NCBI RefSeq assembly: GCF_003481985.1
Contig: NZ_QUMD01000002.1
Location: 1 to 64,000 of the forward strand
Source of the DNA: Clostridium sp. OF09-36
GTDB taxonomy: Bacteria > Bacillota > Clostridia > Lachnospirales > Lachnospiraceae
Direction: 5' to 3'
DNA: 64,000 bases
Part shown: piece after piece, positions 37,781 to 46,656 of the stretch
Position numbering within the stretch: position 1 is the first letter of the stretch
Layout: every line of letters begins with the position of its first letter
The notes under the pieces: generated by a model
Databases searched by the model: none
What the model was told of the DNA's origin: nothing
The model's input: the letters and a program-made list of their open reading frames with translations, nothing else
Translations under genes and position numbers: made by a program

Positions 37781-39168
37781 TTATTTATTGCTTAAGTACT
37801 CGTGAATGCCCTTTGCACCGTGCTTTCCTGCTCCATAGCCAGGATTACGGTTGCTGCGCCGGTTACGGCATCGCCGCCTGCGAACACGCCCTCGCGGGAG
37901 GTCTGTCCGTTTGCAGCTTCCGCCACGATACATTTGCGCTTATTGATCTCAAGTCCCTCGGTGGTGGAGGAAATGAGTGGGTTCGGGGAGGTACCAAGAG
38001 ACATGATGACGGTGTCTACATCCATCACGTACTCAGAACCCGGAATATCTACCGGGCGGCGTCTTCCGGATGCATCCGGCTCGCCAAGCTCCATCTTCAC
38101 AACCTTGATGCCCTTAACCCAGTCGTTTTCATCGGTCAGGATCTCTACTGGGTTGGTCAGCAGGTCAAAAATAACGCCCTCTTCTTTTGCGTGGTGTACT
38201 TCCTCTACACGCGCCGGAAGCTCTGCCTCGCTGCGGCGGTATACGATATGTACCTCAGCGCCGAGACGCAGTGCGGTTCTTGCAGCATCCATGGCTACGT
38301 TTCCGCCGCCGACAACGGCTACCTTCTTGCCTGCAACGATCGGGGTATCGTAATCCTCACGGAATGCTTTCATGAGGTTATTTCTGGTTAAGTACTCATT
38401 TGCGGAGAATACGCCGTTTGCGTTCTCGCCCGGGATTCCCATGAACTTCGGAAGACCTGCACCGGAACCGATGAAGACTGCCTCGAATCCCTCTTCGTCC
38501 ATCAGTTCGTCAATAGTAACGGACTTACCGATAATGACGTCAGTCTCGATCTTAACGCCCAGCTTCTTTACGTTTTCGATCTCAGAGCGGACAACGGTCT
38601 CTTTCGGGAGACGGAACTCCGGGATACCGTAGGTCAGTACTCCGCCCGGCTCATGAAGTGCCTCGAAGATGGTGACATCGTAACCAAGCTTTGCCAGGTC
38701 ACCTGCACAGGTCAGGCCTGCAGGGCCGGAGCCGACAACTGCAACCTTCTTGCCGTTCTTTACGTCAGATGCTTTCGGAACGAAGCCGTTCTCTCTGGAC
38801 CAGTCTGCCACGAAACGCTCCAGCTTACCGATGGAGATCGGCTCGCCCTTGATGCCGCGGATGCACTGTCCCTCACACTGGCTTTCCTGCGGGCATACAC
38901 GGCCGCAGACTGCCGGAAGTGCAGAAGACTCTGCAATAACATTCGCTGCAGCCTCGAAGTTTCCAGCCTCTACTTCTTTGATGAATCCAGGAATGTTGAT
39001 GGAAACCGGGCAGCCGCCCATGCACTTTGCGTTGTTCTTACACTTTAAGCATCTGGAAGCTTCTTCCATCGCCTCTTCTTTGTTATATCCATAGCACACT
39101 TCCTCAAAGTTGGTAGCGCGCACTTTTGCGTCCTGCTCTCTGACAGGAGTTTTCTTTAATACGTCCAT
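37781..39168 (-). CDS. nfnB: NADPH-dependent NfnB / GltA-family oxidoreductase (one frame break)
   Basis: The large subunit of an NfnAB-type (NADH-dependent reduced ferredoxin:NADP+) oxidoreductase, or the related SudA/GltA homotetramer. It has an N-terminal Fe-S domain (CLKCKNNAKCMGGCP, CGRVCPQESQCEGQC), an FAD Rossmann motif VAVVGSGPAGLTCAGDLA and an NADPH Rossmann motif VAVVGGGNVAMDAAR, then GVFAGGDAVTGAATVILA. The open frame as given ends early; one lost G at about 37833 (ATGGAG to ATGGGAG) restores AMGAGKHGAKGIHEYLSNK and a stop at 37781. Length about 462 residues. Its partner NfnA is 150 bp upstream. Confidence 0.93.
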
Positions 39169-39264
39169 TTCTTATCCTCCGATCGCAGACAGCTTTTTGC
39201 TGCCTTGCCTAATGAATCCGAATCTGCTTTGGCCTGTCCGCAGCTGTTTGCAGACTTTTTCCGT

Positions 39265-39291
39265 CACTGTTTGCGCAACGCGTGAACAGTA
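39265..39291. repeat. Interspersed spacer palindrome, copy 5
   Basis: CACTGTTTGCGCAACGCGTG followed by AACAGTA. It is the cleanest copy: CTGTTTGCG and CGTGAACAG can pair (two wobbles) around CAACG. It sits in the nfnA-nfnB intergenic gap. Confidence 0.7.
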
Positions 39292-39319
39292 TCTTATTCC
39301 GGCTTTCAGCGTTTTTCTA

Positions 39320-40203
39320 TTAGCCGTTGCACTGTCCGCAGCCGCCATGATGGGTGTCGCCCTCGACAGCCTTTAACATCGCTCTGCCCTCTTCGGTCTT
39401 GTACATCTGCTGACGCTTCATCGCCTCGTCAAAGTTCACGAGATGACCGTCAAACTCCGGTCCGTCTACACATGCGAACTTCACCTCATCGCCTACGGTT
39501 AAGCGGCATGCTCCGCACATACCGGTTCCGTCTACCATGATCGGGTTCATGCTGACGATGGTCGGGATATTCAGCTCTTTAGTCAGTTTGCATACAAATT
39601 TCATCATGATCATCGGTCCGATGGCTACGCATACATCGTACTGTTTGCCCTGGTTCTCTACCAGTCTTTGATCACTTCGGTTACCATGCCCTTGCGCACA
39701 TAGGAACCGTCATCGGTGGTAATGTAAAGATTTCCAGCCTGCTCCTTCATCATGTCTTCCAGGATCAGAAGATCTTTGTTCTTTGCGCCTACGATTACAT
39801 CGACATCGATGCCGTGCTGCTTCATCCACTTTACCTGCGGATAAACCGGTGCGGTACCAACGCCACCTGCAACGAATAAGTATTTGCGTTTCTTTACCTC
39901 TTCCAAATCTTCCTTGACAAACTCAGACGGCTGACCAAGCGGTCCGACAAAGTCCTGGAATGCATCGCCTGCTTTTAACTCAGACATTTTTAAGGTAGAT
40001 GCACCTACGATCTGGAACACGATGGTAACGGTGCCCTTCTCGCGGTCGAAATCGCAAATGGTAAGCGGGATACGCTCTCCCTTCTCATCCATTTTTACAA
40101 TGACAAATTCTCCCGGCTGACAGGATCTTGCCACTCTCGGAGCTTCCACATCCATCAGGAAAATCTTCTCCGCAAGCTTTTCTGCTTTTAAAATCTTATA
40201 CAT
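39320..40203 (-). CDS. nfnA: NfnA / SudB-family FAD-NAD and 2Fe-2S subunit (one frame break)
   Basis: The small subunit partner of NfnB, related to PyrK and SudB. The start at 40203 (MYKILKAEKLAEKIFLMDVEAP) follows AGGAGGAAGGAA. FAD-binding RIPLTICDFD and NAD-binding LFVAGGVGTAPVYPQ are visible, and the 2Fe-2S cysteines are in GTGMCGACRLTV and the later VKFACVDGP. The frame breaks at about 39658; one lost C (GACTGG to GACCTGG) restores VIKDLVENQGKQYDV. Repaired length about 294 residues. It would bifurcate electrons between ferredoxin, NADH and NADPH with NfnB. Confidence 0.92.
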
Positions 40204-40265
40204 TTCCTTCCTCCTGTTTTGCAATCTGCAAATTCTGTATGCCATCCATGAATATAACTTATTTT

Positions 40266-40296
40266 CAGACGTGCTAAAAGTATTTTAGCACGTCTG
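40266..40296 (-). other. Perfect 14-bp hairpin in the nfnA leader
   Basis: CAGACGTGCTAAAA (40266-40279) and TTTTAGCACGTCTG (40283-40296) pair perfectly around a 3-nt loop. It lies between the likely nfn promoter and the nfnA start and has no U-run, so it is a leader structure or a folA terminator of unusual form. Confidence 0.6.
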
Positions 40297-40337
40297 GTTT
40301 TGAATAGCAATACATTATTGTTAATAACATAACATAT

Positions 40338-40365
40338 ATTATACAGATTTATTTCCTTTTGTACA
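40338..40365 (-). promoter_or_regulatory. Candidate promoter for nfnA
   Basis: Minus strand: TGTACA (plus 40360-40365), 16-bp spacer, TATAAT (plus 40338-40343). It overlaps the end of folA and lies 135 bp before the nfnA start. Confidence 0.5.
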
Positions 40366-40837
40366 GTCGATATTCGTAACAAAGGTCAAAATATGTCTGT
40401 TCGTCGCTCTCCTCTGCCAGTTCCCACGAATTATCCTGATCTAAGTTCGGGAAGTGCGTGTCTGCCGCATAAGCAAAGTCAATCCAGGTGATCTGCGCTT
40501 CCTCGCAAAAAGGCAGGAACTGACGGTAAATGCTTTCTCCGCCGATGATATAAACATCGTCAGAATGATACGCTGTAAGCAGGTCCTGCACTTCCTCAAG
40601 GCTATGACAGACCGTTGCCCCTTTTACCTGATATGCCGGATCTGTGCTCAGCACAATGTTGGTCCGGCCATAAAGCGGCTGTCCGCCAGGCAGGCTTTCC
40701 AAGGTTTTGCGCCCCATCACGATGACCTTTCCGAGTGTCTGGTCCCGGAACATTTTCTGATCCTGGGGAATGGATACAAGGAGCTGCCCCTTATTTCCGA
40801 TCGCCCAGTTTTTATCTACCGCTGCAATCAGTTTCAC
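40349..40837 (-). CDS. folA: Dihydrofolate reductase
   Basis: A 162-residue DHFR reducing dihydrofolate to tetrahydrofolate with NADPH. Family blocks: MKLIAAVDKNWAIGNKGQLL, VIVMGRKTLESLP, YIIGGESIYRQFLP and the C-terminal FDLCYEYRLYKR. The start is GTG (40837), preceded by GAGGAGGATTAA, and directly abuts the stop of the ThyX-like gene. The adjacency of DHFR to a thymidylate-synthase-like gene is meaningful because ThyA consumes and ThyX spares the reduced folate pool. Confidence 0.95.
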   Translation of the reverse strand: MKLIAAVDKNWAIGNKGQLLVSIPQDQKMFRDQTLGKVIVMGRKTLESLPGGQPLYGRTNIVLSTDPAYQVKGATVCHSLEEVQDLLTAYHSDDVYIIGGESIYRQFLPFCEEAQITWIDFAYAADTHFPNLDQDNSWELAEESDEQTYFDLCYEYRLYKRK

Positions 40838-41467
40838 TTAATCCTCCTCTTCCTCTGCCAGGATCAGTTCTTTTGCGTAAGGCAGTGTCCTGATCCAGTC
40901 ACAGAAGGTGTGCCATTCATCCAGTTTATGGTTCTTTCTGGCAAAATAAATGTTGATCAGTGTCTCATAGTTTAAAGTGCAGGTCCGCATCTGGTTATAG
41001 CTGGACGGCAGAAGCTGGATCATATCATACCAGTACGCTTTGTCCTTTGTTTCCACATACTTTAAACGGATGGTTTCCAGATGATCCACGATGGTCTGCA
41101 TATAGGCTTCACTCTCCGGTGTCAGATGATCGTGGCTGAAATCGTCCAGTTCGAATGGCTTGCTGTGGATCTTATGCATGGTGCTGGTCGAGTTTGCTAC
41201 TGTGGCCACTTTATAAGTATCGTACTCTTTCCACCAGTACATCGGTGCCGTAATATCTACCGAAACGAACACCTGACGAATATATTTGCGATGGTCGCTT
41301 CCGGCACGGCGCAGACGCTTTGCCAAGCCCAGATCATTCGGGCCAAGCACATAATTTCCGTCTTCGTCATAGAAGCTGTCCATCCGGTCCCAGCTGTTCA
41401 TGGGATTGCGTGCCCCACGCATGGCATTTTCCAGATTCATGACGCTGGTACGTTCTAATTTAATCAT
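40838..41467 (-). CDS. Divergent ThyX-like (flavin-dependent thymidylate synthase-like) protein
   Basis: A 209-residue protein I do not recognise with certainty. The order of features resembles ThyX: DITAPMYWWKEYDTYKVATV (residues 71-90) aligns with the ITAP..V.RQW.RHR block, ANSTSTMHKI with the SxNExSxR part, and LLPSSYNQMRTCTLNYETLI (152-171) with the LP..TYTE...N.R block near DEWHTFCDWI. The hallmark RHR and final R residues are replaced, so activity is doubtful. It abuts folA and follows the YqeB-MocA gene by 22 bp. A nucleotide-metabolism role is inferred from similarity and context. Confidence 0.5.
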   Translation of the reverse strand: MIKLERTSVMNLENAMRGARNPMNSWDRMDSFYDEDGNYVLGPNDLGLAKRLRRAGSDHRKYIRQVFVSVDITAPMYWWKEYDTYKVATVANSTSTMHKIHSKPFELDDFSHDHLTPESEAYMQTIVDHLETIRLKYVETKDKAYWYDMIQLLPSSYNQMRTCTLNYETLINIYFARKNHKLDEWHTFCDWIRTLPYAKELILAEEEED

Positions 41468-41489
41468 TCTCTATTCCTTCCTTATGGTT

Positions 41490-42929
41490 TCAACTCAATC
41501 GTTCTTGATTATAGCAAAGCTGGGATTTCTCGTCAACATCTGCCAGTTCCCGGCTGTTATTTGCCGGGTAGCGGATCACGTCTTCCGGATGAACCAGAAG
41601 GATCCTCTTACCACCCACATCTCCCGTCAGCTTTAACAATTCATTCCGGTACTCCGGTGCAAACAAGACCGGATTTCCGTCTTGTTCTTGCCACGTCACA
41701 CAGGCAATGCCTTTTCTGTTTTTGCGAAACGCGGATAGCAGCCCCTTTATCGTTTCCCCTGTCAGCCACGGCTGGTCGCAGACCGAGAAGCAGACTGCAT
41801 AATGCTCCGGAATCTGCTCTAGTGCAAGATGGATGGAATGCGAAATTCCAAGAATGCTTTCAGTATTTTTCACTGCTTCAAACCCATCCTGTTCCAGGTC
41901 TTGTAAAATTTCATCATACTGGCTGACTACGATTTTCTTTGCAAAACAGTCTGGCGTGACCATATTTATCTCGTCTGCCACATGGCGGTACATCGGCTTA
42001 TCCCCAACCATGGCAAGAAGCTTGTTGTCTCCATCCCCAAATCTCCGGCTGTCTCCTGCAGCAAGAAGCACCATGGCAACCGGAATATGCGCATAAGGCT
42101 GGTACCGATGGTTCAAAATTGCCTCCAGCACACCGCCTCCGATCGATGAAGCTTTGTCCGATACCGTAAAGCAATGCTTTACCTCACACCGTGGATCGAC
42201 ATCGCCGGATTTCAGGCCAGTCGTTACTTCCACTCCGTCCTGCAATAATCCCCGCAGCACACCGTCGATCTGAACCTTTACCGGTGTTTCATCCACATAT
42301 CCAACAATGTCTCCAGCCTTCACTTGTGCGCCAATTTCGACGCATCCACGGAATGTTCCGTCTGCCGGTGCCTTGATCAGACGCTCCAGCCCGTATCCGC
42401 CGATCAGGCCCGGAATCCCGGTATTGGGGATGGCACTGCCAGACCAGATGCACCGCCCCAGGTAGTGCCCGCGCTTCGTCTCTACGACGCAGTGGCAGTC
42501 CTCTCCGGCCGTAAATCCAGGACCTACTCCGATCACAAATGGTGCATCTGTCATGTGCGTTCCAAGATTTCGCTTTGCCAGAATGGCATCGACCAGCACA
42601 TCCGGCTGAAACTCCCGGATACAGTCTGCATGCTCATCTACCATGACTGCAATATTTCCATTCCCGATTTCTTTTTCTGCCATGTCCACCGAATCACACA
42701 GCACTCCGGTGACATCTTCCACCTGCATCCGTCCCAGATACACAGCCGGGGAAAATGCGACTGTGCGCCGCACCGTTGTCGGCACTGCGATTTCCGTCAT
42801 AAGGATCTGGAATCCGGCACGGTAAAGGCGCAGCGCAATGCCGCTGGCGAGGTCACCGGAGCCCTTGACCAGGACCCTCCCCGTATTTCTGGAAGCTTCC
42901 ATTATTTTTTCTGTTTTCTTTGTTTCCAT
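41490..42929 (-). CDS. YqeB-MocA fusion: selenium-dependent molybdenum hydroxylase maturation protein with nucleotidyltransferase domain
   Basis: A 479-residue two-domain protein. Residues about 15-275 are YqeB-like (EF2563 family): VLVKGSGDLASGIALRLYRAGF, PDVLVDAILAKRN, IGVGPGFTAGEDCHCVVET, and a biotinyl-like GYVDETPVKVQIDGVLRGLL. Residues about 285-460 are MocA/MobA-like: VAMVLLAAGDSRRFGDGDNKLLAM, FSVCDQPWLTGETI, DGNPVLFAPEYRNEL, DVGGKRIL. The C-terminal half would transfer CMP to molybdopterin. YqeB is linked to selenium-dependent Mo hydroxylases. YqeC lies 50 bp upstream. No Mo hydroxylase itself is in the window. Confidence 0.88.
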   Translation of the reverse strand: METKKTEKIMEASRNTGRVLVKGSGDLASGIALRLYRAGFQILMTEIAVPTTVRRTVAFSPAVYLGRMQVEDVTGVLCDSVDMAEKEIGNGNIAVMVDEHADCIREFQPDVLVDAILAKRNLGTHMTDAPFVIGVGPGFTAGEDCHCVVETKRGHYLGRCIWSGSAIPNTGIPGLIGGYGLERLIKAPADGTFRGCVEIGAQVKAGDIVGYVDETPVKVQIDGVLRGLLQDGVEVTTGLKSGDVDPRCEVKHCFTVSDKASSIGGGVLEAILNHRYQPYAHIPVAMVLLAAGDSRRFGDGDNKLLAMVGDKPMYRHVADEINMVTPDCFAKKIVVSQYDEILQDLEQDGFEAVKNTESILGISHSIHLALEQIPEHYAVCFSVCDQPWLTGETIKGLLSAFRKNRKGIACVTWQEQDGNPVLFAPEYRNELLKLTGDVGGKRILLVHPEDVIRYPANNSRELADVDEKSQLCYNQERLS

Positions 42930-42979
42930 CTGATTTTGTTCCCCTCCATTTTATCTTTTTGCTCTGTGCTGCCCTTATT

Positions 42980-43939
42980 TTACCGCAGCTTTATCTTCTC
43001 CTGCAGAGCATGCCTCCCTCGTTGTCCGGACGCAGGCCTGCTGCAGCTTTTCCGGAAGTGCATGTACAACCATTTCAGAAAGCCTCGTTCTCTTTCTGTA
43101 TCTGCCTGGTTTAGAATGATCCGGTAATACCGGCCCCCTGCTCCCTTCCGGCTTCCCCGCTCATCCATCAGGATCAGTGCAAGATCTTCCGGCTCTATCC
43201 GGTCTGACGCGTTCCGTTTCAGCCACGGCCCATGCGTTGAAAAGCGAAAGCAGCTGCTTTCAAACGTTTCGCCCAGCGCCGTCAGCCCTGCACATGCCAC
43301 GACCAGGCCGGTCTGCGGGATCAGTACCGGCTCCGCAGAGGAAGGCACCTTCACTGGCAGACATTTAGAACCATCTGCTTCGATCAGGATCACATCGAAC
43401 CAGGAAAGCAGCATTTCCATCACCGTCTCTTCTCCCAGATCCTCCGGCTTGCAAAGCTTCCCCTCTCCTCCTTCTTTTTCCGTCCGCTTTCCGGCGGCAA
43501 GGATCCGTCCTTCCTCCAGCCTGTATTTTTGCTGGTCCGGTTTATCCTGCCCAAAAAGCCCGGACAGTCTTGGAAGTACTACTGTTTCATATTGGTCCGG
43601 CTTAAAAATATGGGTACTGGTCGTGACCAGCACTCTGGCGCCCCTGTCTGCCAATTCCCCGGCCAGATCATACATCGTGCTGGTCTTTCCGCCAGCTCCA
43701 ACCAGGGAGACCACACGCGGCAAACTGTGCCAATCTGCAAAACCAAGTGCCTCCAAAAGGCTCTCCGCTCTCGCAAAACTGTGTTTTTCCGGATCCCAGC
43801 ATTCCACAAACGGCGCTTTTCTTTGTTGTTTTTGCTCCGCCTGATACCCGTGTTTTATCTGTTGTTCTGTCTGTTGTTTTCGTTTTATCCATTGATTTTG
43901 TTTCATTTTCTGTTTTTGTTCCACTCCCAGATTCTTCAA
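42980..43939 (-). CDS. yqeC: YqeC-family selenium-dependent hydroxylase accessory protein
   Basis: A 319-residue protein with an unusually basic/Gln-rich N-terminal stretch (residues 1-45, KQKMKQN, KQQTEQQ). The YqeC domain follows: Walker A-like VVSLVGAGGKTSTMYDLA, VLVTTSTHIFKP, DVILIEADGSKCLPVKVPSSAEPVLI and the C-terminal VLNQ-type strand. YqeC is found with YqeB in the maturation of selenium-dependent molybdenum hydroxylases; its reaction is not established. The true start may be internal to the Gln-rich stretch. Confidence 0.87.
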   Translation of the reverse strand: MKNLGVEQKQKMKQNQWIKRKQQTEQQIKHGYQAEQKQQRKAPFVECWDPEKHSFARAESLLEALGFADWHSLPRVVSLVGAGGKTSTMYDLAGELADRGARVLVTTSTHIFKPDQYETVVLPRLSGLFGQDKPDQQKYRLEEGRILAAGKRTEKEGGEGKLCKPEDLGEETVMEMLLSWFDVILIEADGSKCLPVKVPSSAEPVLIPQTGLVVACAGLTALGETFESSCFRFSTHGPWLKRNASDRIEPEDLALILMDERGSRKGAGGRYYRIILNQADTERERGFLKWLYMHFRKSCSRPASGQRGRHALQEKIKLR

Positions 43940-43945
43940 CCGTCC

Positions 43946-43974
43946 TTGTTCTTTTCCCCTTCCCGTGCTATACT
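43946..43974 (+). promoter_or_regulatory. Promoter for the YwaF-like gene
   Basis: TTGTTC (43946-43951), 17-bp spacer and TATACT (43969-43974), 78 bp upstream of the start codon at 44052 and divergent from yqeC. Confidence 0.55.
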
Positions 43975-44051
43975 ATGGTACTGGATTATTGGCACTACGT
44001 CCACTTCAACCGGTAACCGTTAACCCCAACATCATTCTATTACAAACGATC

Positions 44052-44735
44052 ATGAACCCATTCTATCATTTTCGCGCCCTTTCAGACAAGACTTATGACC
44101 GGATTCTCTTTTTTTGTGGTCTGTTCCTGCTTTTGACAGAGCTCTACAAGCAATGCTTTTTATATTTTATCATTGACCATGGGCACTATGACTGGTGGTT
44201 TTTTCCTTTCCAGCTCTGCAGCCTGCCCATGTATCTGTGTCTTTTACTTCCTGCCTTTAAACCCGGGCCCAAAAAGACGGCGGTCTATACCTTTTTGCAG
44301 GACTTCAACCTGCTCGGCGGTCTGGCTGCCCTGATCGTGTCAGATGGTTTTCGCGGTATCCACTGGACGCTGACCCTGCACGGCTATGTATGGCATATGC
44401 TTTTAGTATGCATCGGCCTGTTTGTTTTCTGTGGCGGCCGTTCCGACCTGAGCCGGAAGGGCTATCTCCGCACACTCCCACTTTTCTTTCTAAGCTGTGC
44501 GGCCGCTTTCCTGATCAACATTCTGGCTCCCGGTCATGGACAGGCCGATATGTTTTATATCTCACCCTACTACCCAAGCACCCAGCCGGTGTTCCATGAA
44601 ATCGCCCTGTACATCGGCATTATGCCCGCTAATCTGCTCTACCTGCTCACAGTCTGTGTCGGTGCGGCCATTCTTCATGCTTTGTTTTGCAAGGCTTCCG
44701 CCTGGCTGCATATTCCACAGTATAAAAGCAGATGA
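44052..44735 (+). CDS. YwaF/TIGR02206-family integral membrane protein
   Basis: A 227-residue multi-pass protein with about six hydrophobic segments. Family features are HYDWWFFPFQLCSLPMYLCL near residue 40 and GIHWTLTLHGYVWHMLLV near residue 105, plus the GPGHGQ-like NILAPGHGQAD. Function unknown. The start (44052) is chosen as the first Met of the conserved protein; the frame is open 29 codons upstream and the ribosome binding site is weak. A copy of the interspersed palindrome follows the stop directly. Confidence 0.82.
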   Translation: MNPFYHFRALSDKTYDRILFFCGLFLLLTELYKQCFLYFIIDHGHYDWWFFPFQLCSLPMYLCLLLPAFKPGPKKTAVYTFLQDFNLLGGLAALIVSDGFRGIHWTLTLHGYVWHMLLVCIGLFVFCGGRSDLSRKGYLRTLPLFFLSCAAAFLINILAPGHGQADMFYISPYYPSTQPVFHEIALYIGIMPANLLYLLTVCVGAAILHALFCKASAWLHIPQYKSR

Positions 44736-44765
44736 ATTGTTTACGCAGCGCATGAACCGTAACGG
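44736..44765. repeat. Interspersed spacer palindrome, copy 6
   Basis: ATTGTTTACGCAGCGCATGA followed by ACCGTAACGG, a diverged copy that begins directly at the stop codon of the YwaF-like gene. Confidence 0.55.
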
Positions 44766-44810
44766 GAAAATCCGTGGATGCGCCACTGGCAGCTTCCCGT
44801 CAGGCAATGG

Positions 44811-44846
44811 AAAAAGGTCCCACGCATTTATGCATGAGACCTTTTT
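44811..44846. terminator. Bidirectional terminator between YwaF-like and MATE genes
   Basis: AAAAAGGTCCCACGCAT pairs with ATGCATGAGACCTTTTTT (two wobbles/mismatches) around TT. Runs of A and T on both sides allow termination of both convergent transcripts. Confidence 0.88.
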
Positions 44847-44863
44847 TCATTGCTTTGTATATT

Positions 44864-46246
44864 TCATGATGCTTTGTTTCTCTTAGCCGCTATCCTTTTC
44901 CGGATCACAATATAACAGATGATATGTGCCGTAAAGGTAATGACCCAGGTGACCGGATAAGAAATATAAAGCGTGGTCAGTGTCCGATGCATCGCAAAAA
45001 CCGTAAAGATCCAGATTACACGGAAGAGGCAGGCGCCAGTCAGGGACACCAGCATCGGCACGACAGAATATCCAAGGCCTCTTAATCCGCCTACCATGGT
45101 ATCCATGATGCCGCACAGAAAATACGTTCCGTTGATGATCCGCATTCGCATCATCCCGTAGGAAATTACCTCTGGATCAGAGGAATAGATCTGTAAAAGC
45201 TTTGGTCCGGTCAGCACGGCACCGCCGCCCATGACCACGCCTACCACAATGACTACCCCAAGGCAGTACAAAAGGATTCTGGTAACCCGCTTCATCTTCC
45301 CAGCTCCGTAGTTCTGGCTGGTAAAACTTAATGCAGTCTGGTATACCGCATTCATCGCATTATATACAAAGCCCTCCACGTTTGCAGAAGCCGTGCTTCC
45401 CGCCATGGCGATGGAACCGAACGAGTTAATAGAGGACTGGATAAGCACATTCGATACGGAGAAGATCGCACCCTGGAATCCAGCCGGCAGGCCGATCTTT
45501 AAGATCAGCTTTACCTTCGACTCTGTCAGTCTCAGCTTCTCCCGGCAAAGACGGTAAGAGGAATCCGAATGAGCCAGGCAGCGCACGATCAGCACAGCGG
45601 AAATGCACTCAGATACAACCGTTGCCGTCGCAACACCAGCAACTCCCATAGACAGGGCAATGACAAAAAACAGATTCAGCACCACATTCACCGCACCTGC
45701 AAAAAGCAGAAAATAGAGCGGCCTTTTGGTGTCTCCCACCGCCCTTAAGATCGCACTGCCAAAGTTGTAGGTCAGCGTGGCCGGCATGCCAATGAAATAG
45801 ATTTTCAAATACAGGGCAGCCAGCGGCAATACGTCATCCGGCGTTCCCATCAGTGTCAGCATTGGCCCTGAAAAGCATACGCCGATAAAGATCAGCAATA
45901 TCCCGCCTGCCAGTGCGATCATCATCGCTGTGTGTACGGTTTCCTCCAGATCCTTGTGCTTCTGGGCACCGGAATACTGGGCCACCAGAACATTCGCACC
46001 GATCGACAAGCCCACAAACACGTTGATCATCAGGTTGATCAGCGCTGTGGTAGATCCAACTGCAGCAAGTGATTCCCTGCCCGCAAAATGCCCGACCACA
46101 ATGATATCAGCGGCATTAAACAACAGCTGTAAGATACCAGAAAGGATCAGTGGTACCGCAAAAGCTATGATCTTTGGGAAAAGCGGTCCGTTGCACATGT
46201 CCATTTCATAGGTTTTTCCCCTTTTTTTCGCTGTCTGTTCCATCAT
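44864..46246 (-). CDS. MATE-family efflux transporter, first copy
   Basis: A protein of about 460 residues with twelve predicted membrane segments in two homologous halves (LILSGILQLLFNAADIIVVGHFAG, GLPAGFQGAIFSVSNVLIQSSINSFG). It belongs to the multidrug and toxin extrusion superfamily, which exports cationic drugs or metabolites in exchange for Na+ or H+. The start at 46246 or 46243 follows AGGAGAAGA; the open frame extends to 46267. Substrate not predictable. A second MATE gene lies 2 kb upstream. Confidence 0.92.
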   Translation of the reverse strand: MMEQTAKKRGKTYEMDMCNGPLFPKIIAFAVPLILSGILQLLFNAADIIVVGHFAGRESLAAVGSTTALINLMINVFVGLSIGANVLVAQYSGAQKHKDLEETVHTAMMIALAGGILLIFIGVCFSGPMLTLMGTPDDVLPLAALYLKIYFIGMPATLTYNFGSAILRAVGDTKRPLYFLLFAGAVNVVLNLFFVIALSMGVAGVATATVVSECISAVLIVRCLAHSDSSYRLCREKLRLTESKVKLILKIGLPAGFQGAIFSVSNVLIQSSINSFGSIAMAGSTASANVEGFVYNAMNAVYQTALSFTSQNYGAGKMKRVTRILLYCLGVVIVVGVVMGGGAVLTGPKLLQIYSSDPEVISYGMMRMRIINGTYFLCGIMDTMVGGLRGLGYSVVPMLVSLTGACLFRVIWIFTVFAMHRTLTTLYISYPVTWVITFTAHIICYIVIRKRIAAKRNKAS

Positions 46247-46314
46247 TCTTCTCCTATTTCCCTCCAAAAACCTGTATCTCTATTTCTGATTCCTGCAATG
46301 CAGGACCTGAATCT

Positions 46315-46566
46315 TTATAAATAACGGTAGATCAAAAGTGCAACCGCCACACCGATGATACTTGCCATCGTAATGCGGATCGTCAGGCCAAAGGTAATGA
46401 CCAGAAGCCCGAGATTTAAAACCAGTGGGGTATCCAGCCCAAAGGATTGTCCAAAATTCAACCAGGATAACAGGCTGATCGTCTTCGTTGCTTCCCCGAG
46501 AAAACCACCGAGCACGATCCCTGCTAAAAGCAGCAAAAGCAATATCCAGAAATTTTTGTTTTTCAT
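46315..46566 (-). CDS. DUF4321 small membrane protein
   Basis: An 83-residue protein with two hydrophobic helices (FWILLLLLLAGIVLGGFLGE and LVITFGLTIRITMASIIGVAV), starting MKNKNFW. It matches DUF4321, a small membrane family of Clostridia with no known function. The ribosome binding site is GGAGGGGACAG. It lies about 70 bp before the first MATE gene on the same strand. Confidence 0.85.
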   Translation of the reverse strand: MKNKNFWILLLLLLAGIVLGGFLGEATKTISLLSWLNFGQSFGLDTPLVLNLGLLVITFGLTIRITMASIIGVAVALLIYRYL

Positions 46567-46623
46567 CGTCTGTCCCCTCCATATATATCCTGTAACGCTT
46601 CCATACCTTCACAGCTGCAGCAA

Positions 46624-46656
46624 GGTTACGATTCACGCGCTGCACAAACGCATTAC
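46624..46656. repeat. Interspersed spacer palindrome, copy 7
   Basis: GGTTACGATTCACGCGCTGC and then ACAAACGCATTAC. It keeps the TTCACGCG...TGC-CAAAC pattern and the flanking GTTAC. It overlaps the last few bases of the DUF6472 gene (stop at 46653-46655). Confidence 0.5.
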
